This document shows, one piece after another, positions 58,983 to 64,000 of a DNA stretch of 64,000 nt. Position numbers and translations under genes: made by a program. Origin of the DNA: Asaia platycodi JCM 25414 (GTDB lineage: Bacteria; Pseudomonadota; Alphaproteobacteria; Acetobacterales; Acetobacteraceae); NCBI RefSeq assembly GCF_000614545.1, contig NZ_BAKW01000010.1, positions 1-64,000 of the forward strand, in the 5' to 3' direction. The notes below the pieces were generated by a model. The model searched no databases and was not told where the DNA came from. It saw only the letters and a program-made list of their open reading frames with translations. The stretch's first letter is position 1. Each line of letters opens with the position of its first letter.

Positions 58983-60220
58983 TTAAGGTGGGTTAAGCAA
59001 GCATCCCTTGAACGAGCGGCTGGTACTGCCCGCCATCTTCGCTGTATTGCCCAACAGCAATCCTCTTGATGCTGGCGCAATATTTACCTGACTGCTGACG
59101 TCCAACAGGCCGCAAGTTGATCTAACCTGACCTGCTGGCGCGCCAGAAAATCTATTATCCGAGACGGTCATATGACCAGTAAGCCCCTCAATATTTATCG
59201 GCAGGACCGCATTGACGATCCTGTTGCCGGAGACGACGCCACCGCTTGTTGGCGCATCATACCAAGGCGTGGAACCCAGCATCAGTCCGAAACCGCAGCT
59301 TCGCTGTGCCCACAGTCAATATCATTACCCACCACCTTCGTACCATCATAGCGACCGGAAGTCGCTTTAGGCCAAGCCTGAACCATAAGTTCCGCATAAG
59401 ACCCTCCTGCAGAGAGCCCGCTGTGCCGGAAGATGTTATTCGCCACGATACAATCAGTGCAGCCGCCAAAAATCAGTTGAACATCGGTATTATCGACAAA
59501 ACGATTACTTACAACAGAGAGGTGCTGCGCATCGTGAATAGTTAAACCGTCTGACCACATCAGATGAACGTTATGCGTGCCGTTTCCCACGATCGTGTTG
59601 CCAGCGATATGACCATTCGCGCCATTTTCATATTCCAAGGCAGTATAGCATGCGAAAGACGCAAGAACGGAGCCCGTCAACGAGAAATCATCGCCGGAGA
59701 CACTCATCCCCCCTCCTGCAGGGCGCCTCGCCGGATCCAGACAAAGCGGAGCATTGGCTCCCCCGGAGAAGACGATGTGATCAAAGCTGACGCCGTGAGA
59801 GCGGATCGTTACCGGCATTAATCTCGGTTTGATCGTATCCGGCCGAAGCTGAAGAAGCAGCGTGGCGCAGCGCGGATCGTGCACTTGGCAGGTCGGCGCT
59901 GAACGCGCCATACCTCGCGTCGAGATAGACACTGGCTGAGTGATAAGCAGCGGGGCAGTGATCAGGTAGCGGCCGGGTGCAAGGGCTATCACGCCGCCTG
60001 GTGGTTGCGAGGTGATACATGCCGCGAGTGCAGAGGAAGCATCTCGATCTCCGACTCTCATTTGGTCCAAGACGCGGCAAGCTGCGCTCATCGTATTATG
60101 CGGCGCAGCCAGCACGACAATCTCCGGCATGGAAAGCATTGCAATGCTGAGAGCTGTTACCGCTACCAACTGCCGCAAAATTCGATAGATCGCGGATCGG
60201 AAGTATGGATCGCTTCTCAT
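58983..60220 (-). CDS. secreted right-handed beta-helix protein (frame break)
   Basis: A signal peptide (hydrophobic LVAVTALSIAMLSMPEIVVLAA) is followed by a pectate-lyase-like parallel beta-helix: GGVIALAPGRYLITAPLLI, then coils with NTIVGNGTHNVHLM, VVSNRFVDNTDVQLIF, IVANNIFRHSG, VVSGNRIVNAVLP and VSDNRFSG. Such proteins bind or cleave polysaccharides. The frame breaks near 59291 and one base restores continuity into FGLMLGSTPWYDAPTSGG. ATG 60220 has AAAGGA before it. It is convergent with the giant glycosyltransferase; a role in processing or shaping the exported polysaccharide is inferred from position. No catalytic residues could be assigned. Confidence 0.75.
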
Positions 60221-60457
60221 GTCCAGTCCTTTCGTTGGAGTCAGGCTCCAGCCTAACGGCCTCACCATGCAATAAAAACGACTTAGGGAGCAAAATACCT
60301 CGCGCGTATCGTAACTCCGCTTTTCCAGCGTTATCTGTCCCGATACGCTAGCCGGTCAGGCTTGCCTCGAATCGCGACGTCGGCGCCTACCTATAATTTG
60401 TGCGTGGAGCCCGTCTATCTATTCAGATTGCAAACTGCTCGCCGAAAATAACGGCGA

Positions 60458-60690
60458 ACTGACTGGCTTTGTTGCAAGTGTTCGAATAGCGGGCCCAGCC
60501 ACGTAGACTTTGGCTTTCCAAAAAGGCACCTATCCCGGGTTACCTGTCTATCAGGCGCCATTCTTCGATAAGTCCTAGTTCGTGCTGCCAGGATCTGATC
60601 TGCCCTTTTTTCAAGACGCGCAGGGCCCATAAACCTGCAATGGTGGCATAGGCGATCTTACTGATTTCGGATCGGCGCGCTGGCTTGGCG
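60458..60690 (-). pseudogene. IS6-like transposase 3' remnant, right copy
   Basis: On the minus strand a fragment reads SKIAYATIAGLWALRVLKKG followed by QIRSW, resembling the C-terminal tail of IS6-family transposases (xTIxGxxAxRxLxKGQ), then a stop and a terminus containing GGCTTTGTTGCAAG on the plus strand. Its last 30 bases are the exact inverse of those ending the left remnant. The catalytic parts of the transposase are absent. Confidence 0.6.
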
Positions 60691-60755
60691 AGCTGTGTTA
60701 TAACTTGCCATGGCCCGCTCCGATTGCTTTCTTCATACCCGATCGCGTTCCTCAT

Positions 60756-62435
<1,680 letters not shown>

Positions 62436-62441
62436 GGCAGC

Positions 62442-63362
62442 ATGTCTCTACGAGTTTTCGTAACGGGTGCGAGTGGTTTCGTCGGGCAACATCTGATTAA
62501 GTGTCTGTCAGATCGCCACCCTGACTGGGAAATTGAAACCAGTCGTTTCGACGTCGCAGATCGTGAGGCGACGCGTGCTGCGCTAAGACAGGCCTCCCCC
62601 GAGGTCTGTCTGCATCTCGCGGCAATTTCCAGCATCGGTCGCGCGAAAGAGCGACCGGAAAATGCGTGGAACGTCAACGTTCACGGGACACTGCTGCTGG
62701 GCGAAGCCTTGCGGGAGGTCAATCCTGAGGCGACGCTTTTGTTCGCCTCTACGTCGGAGGTTTACGGAGACACGTTTCGTGAGGGACGAGCACTTGATGA
62801 AGCCGCTCTTCTTTCCCCTACGAACCTTTATGCCGTGACCAAAGCAGCAGCTGATCTTGCGCTTGGGGCACTCGCACACCAAGGGCTTCGCGTTGTAAGG
62901 CTACGACCATTTAACCATACGGGCGCGGGTCAATCATCGGACTTCGTTGTTGCAGCATTTGCGAGACAACTCGCGCGTATAGAGGCCGGTCTCCAACATC
63001 CAGTCATTCAGGTCGGAAATCTCTCCGCAGAGAGAGATTTCGTTGATGTGGGTGACATTTGTCTAGGTTACGCGCTCTGCATCGAGAAGCGAGATGAAAT
63101 TGCCTCTGGTAGTATCATCAATCTATGTTCGGGTCAGGCAAGAAGCGTCGAGAGCATACTGTATGATCTGATCGCTCTGTTTGGCGTTAAGGTCCACGTT
63201 CAGACGGATGCGGCACTGATGCGACCTGTGGATATCGCTAGGGCAGTAGGTTCCAATGAACGGGCAAAGATGCTCCTCGGATGGGAGCCAGCTACGGATT
63301 GGCGATTGACCCTCGAACAGGTCGTTGAATACTGGCGCGCGAAAACCCGTAGAGAGATTTGA
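62442..63362 (+). CDS. rmd: GDP-6-deoxy-D-mannose reductase-like epimerase/dehydratase
   Basis: An extended short-chain dehydrogenase: VTGASGFVGQHL at the N-terminus, FASTSEVYGD, the YxxxK active pair in LYAVTKAAAD, and LRPFNHTGAGQSSDFVVAAFARQ, a motif seen in Rmd reductases. Directly following gmd, it most likely reduces the 4-keto intermediate to GDP-D-rhamnose. GDP-fucose synthase or a 6-deoxy-talose reductase are alternatives, but the FNHTGxGQ motif favours Rmd. Confidence 0.87.
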   Translation: MSLRVFVTGASGFVGQHLIKCLSDRHPDWEIETSRFDVADREATRAALRQASPEVCLHLAAISSIGRAKERPENAWNVNVHGTLLLGEALREVNPEATLLFASTSEVYGDTFREGRALDEAALLSPTNLYAVTKAAADLALGALAHQGLRVVRLRPFNHTGAGQSSDFVVAAFARQLARIEAGLQHPVIQVGNLSAERDFVDVGDICLGYALCIEKRDEIASGSIINLCSGQARSVESILYDLIALFGVKVHVQTDAALMRPVDIARAVGSNERAKMLLGWEPATDWRLTLEQVVEYWRAKTRREI

Positions 63363-63425
63363 CCTCGAATACGTAGATTTTCTTACACGATAGTAGTAGC
63401 TCTTCTCGCGCAATGGTATAGACCG

Positions 63426-64000
63426 ATGAATTATCGAAAAACGTTTTCAAAAGTTATCAAGCGGTCCTTTTCTATCTCTCCTTCCAGCCGCAGGCTAGGA
63501 GATCAGGCTCGCGATCAAAAGGATTGGTCGCAGGCCGTCATCGACTATCAGCAGCACCTCGCCGAGCACCCTCAGGATCAGGCTATCTGGGTTCAGTTCG
63601 GACATGCGCTCAAGGAGAGCGGAGACAGCCACCGCGCTATCAATGCCTATAAAACGGCTCTCATCCTCAATGCGGACGATGTCGAAACCTATGAGCATTT
63701 TCTGCATCTGTTACGGGTAACGGGTAGCACAAGTGAGTCGGTTTCTTGCCTGCAGCAGGTTTATGAGTTGCGCCCGCTCAAGATGTTTGCAGACGCTCTG
63801 AAGGACGCGCATGCGGACGTCGTGGGTGTCAAGCAGACGCGAGAATACGGAAAGTGGATTATCGAGATAGATGATATGCTCGACTATCTACGAAATCATA
63901 AAACCCCGTCTGGGATACAGAGAGTACAAATAGGTATAATTAAAAGCATATTAGGATTTGATGAGAAAGACCAAAGCAATTACTCATTCGTGAGGACTGG
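63426..64000 (+). CDS. TPR-containing glycosyltransferase, N-terminal part
   Basis: 191 codons are visible before the window edge. After a basic start (MNYRKTFSKVIKRSFS) two TPR-like units follow: DWSQAVIDYQQHLAEHPQDQAIWVQFGHAL and DSHRAINAYKTALILNADD in order, each with the usual small/large residue pattern. Near the edge KTPSGIQRVQIGIIKSI resembles the TLSGIVRVECAIAQAL start of the third module of the giant glycosyltransferase, so a GT4-type domain probably begins there. It belongs to the polysaccharide cluster after rmd. Confidence 0.65.
   Translation, partial: MNYRKTFSKVIKRSFSISPSSRRLGDQARDQKDWSQAVIDYQQHLAEHPQDQAIWVQFGHALKESGDSHRAINAYKTALILNADDVETYEHFLHLLRVTGSTSESVSCLQQVYELRPLKMFADALKDAHADVVGVKQTREYGKWIIEIDDMLDYLRNHKTPSGIQRVQIGIIKSILGFDEKDQSNYSFVRT

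Overview
The window looks like chromosomal DNA of an acetic acid bacterium (Acetobacteraceae, Alphaproteobacteria), possibly near Asaia. The placement rests on gene content and order: alaC-hom-glpX-recJ, mrcA next to prfB, a Tat-exported gluconolactonase, a secreted catalase-peroxidase, many TonB-dependent receptors and high GC in the core. The genus is inference.

Core region (1-38.3 kb). The left part holds tonB (cut by the edge), prfB with its programmed +1 frameshift site, the class A penicillin-binding protein mrcA, a periplasmic gluconolactonase, phosphoglucomutase and a secreted alpha/beta hydrolase. Next come cytochrome b561, pseudoazurin and secreted KatG on the minus strand, then hemC and a Fur-box-controlled TonB receptor. 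A GntR regulator, TonB receptor, dicarboxylate symporter and malate/lactate-type dehydrogenase form an uptake-and-oxidation locus. A TonB receptor, M1 peptidase and gamma-glutamyltransferase form a second one aimed at peptides or gamma-glutamyl compounds. Then follow two tandem ferritin-like proteins, a divergent ClpP, an OmpA-like lipoprotein and the housekeeping run alaC-hom-glpX-recJ.

Genomic island 1 (38.3-52.5 kb). A tRNA-Glu gene is followed by a tyrosine integrase. The 3' part of the tRNA is repeated at 52.48 kb, so the two att-like copies bound about 14.2 kb. The cargo is a decayed aminotransferase, a WGR-domain protein, a sugar ABC transporter divergent from a TIM-barrel isomerase, RpiR-type regulator and ribokinase-like kinase, an IS6-family element with a nonsense codon, 5'-truncated recombinase and relaxase genes joined head to head, and a small helix-turn-helix protein with a C-terminal membrane helix.

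Second accreted segment (52.5-64 kb). Directly after the right att copy lies a heavily decayed relative of the same integrase, which suggests serial insertion at this tRNA. Beyond it is surface polysaccharide DNA: a 1643-residue protein with three glycosyltransferase modules, a secreted beta-helix protein, a gmd/rmd pair for GDP-D-rhamnose and the start of a TPR-glycosyltransferase. Inverted IS6-like remnants flank the giant glycosyltransferase and the beta-helix gene.

A general caution: at least 15 genes are broken by frame changes that adding one base would repair, including the normally essential prfB and mrcA. A one-base-deletion error in this assembly explains this better than mass gene decay. 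I annotate those genes as whole and note each break. No CRISPR array or rRNA was seen.
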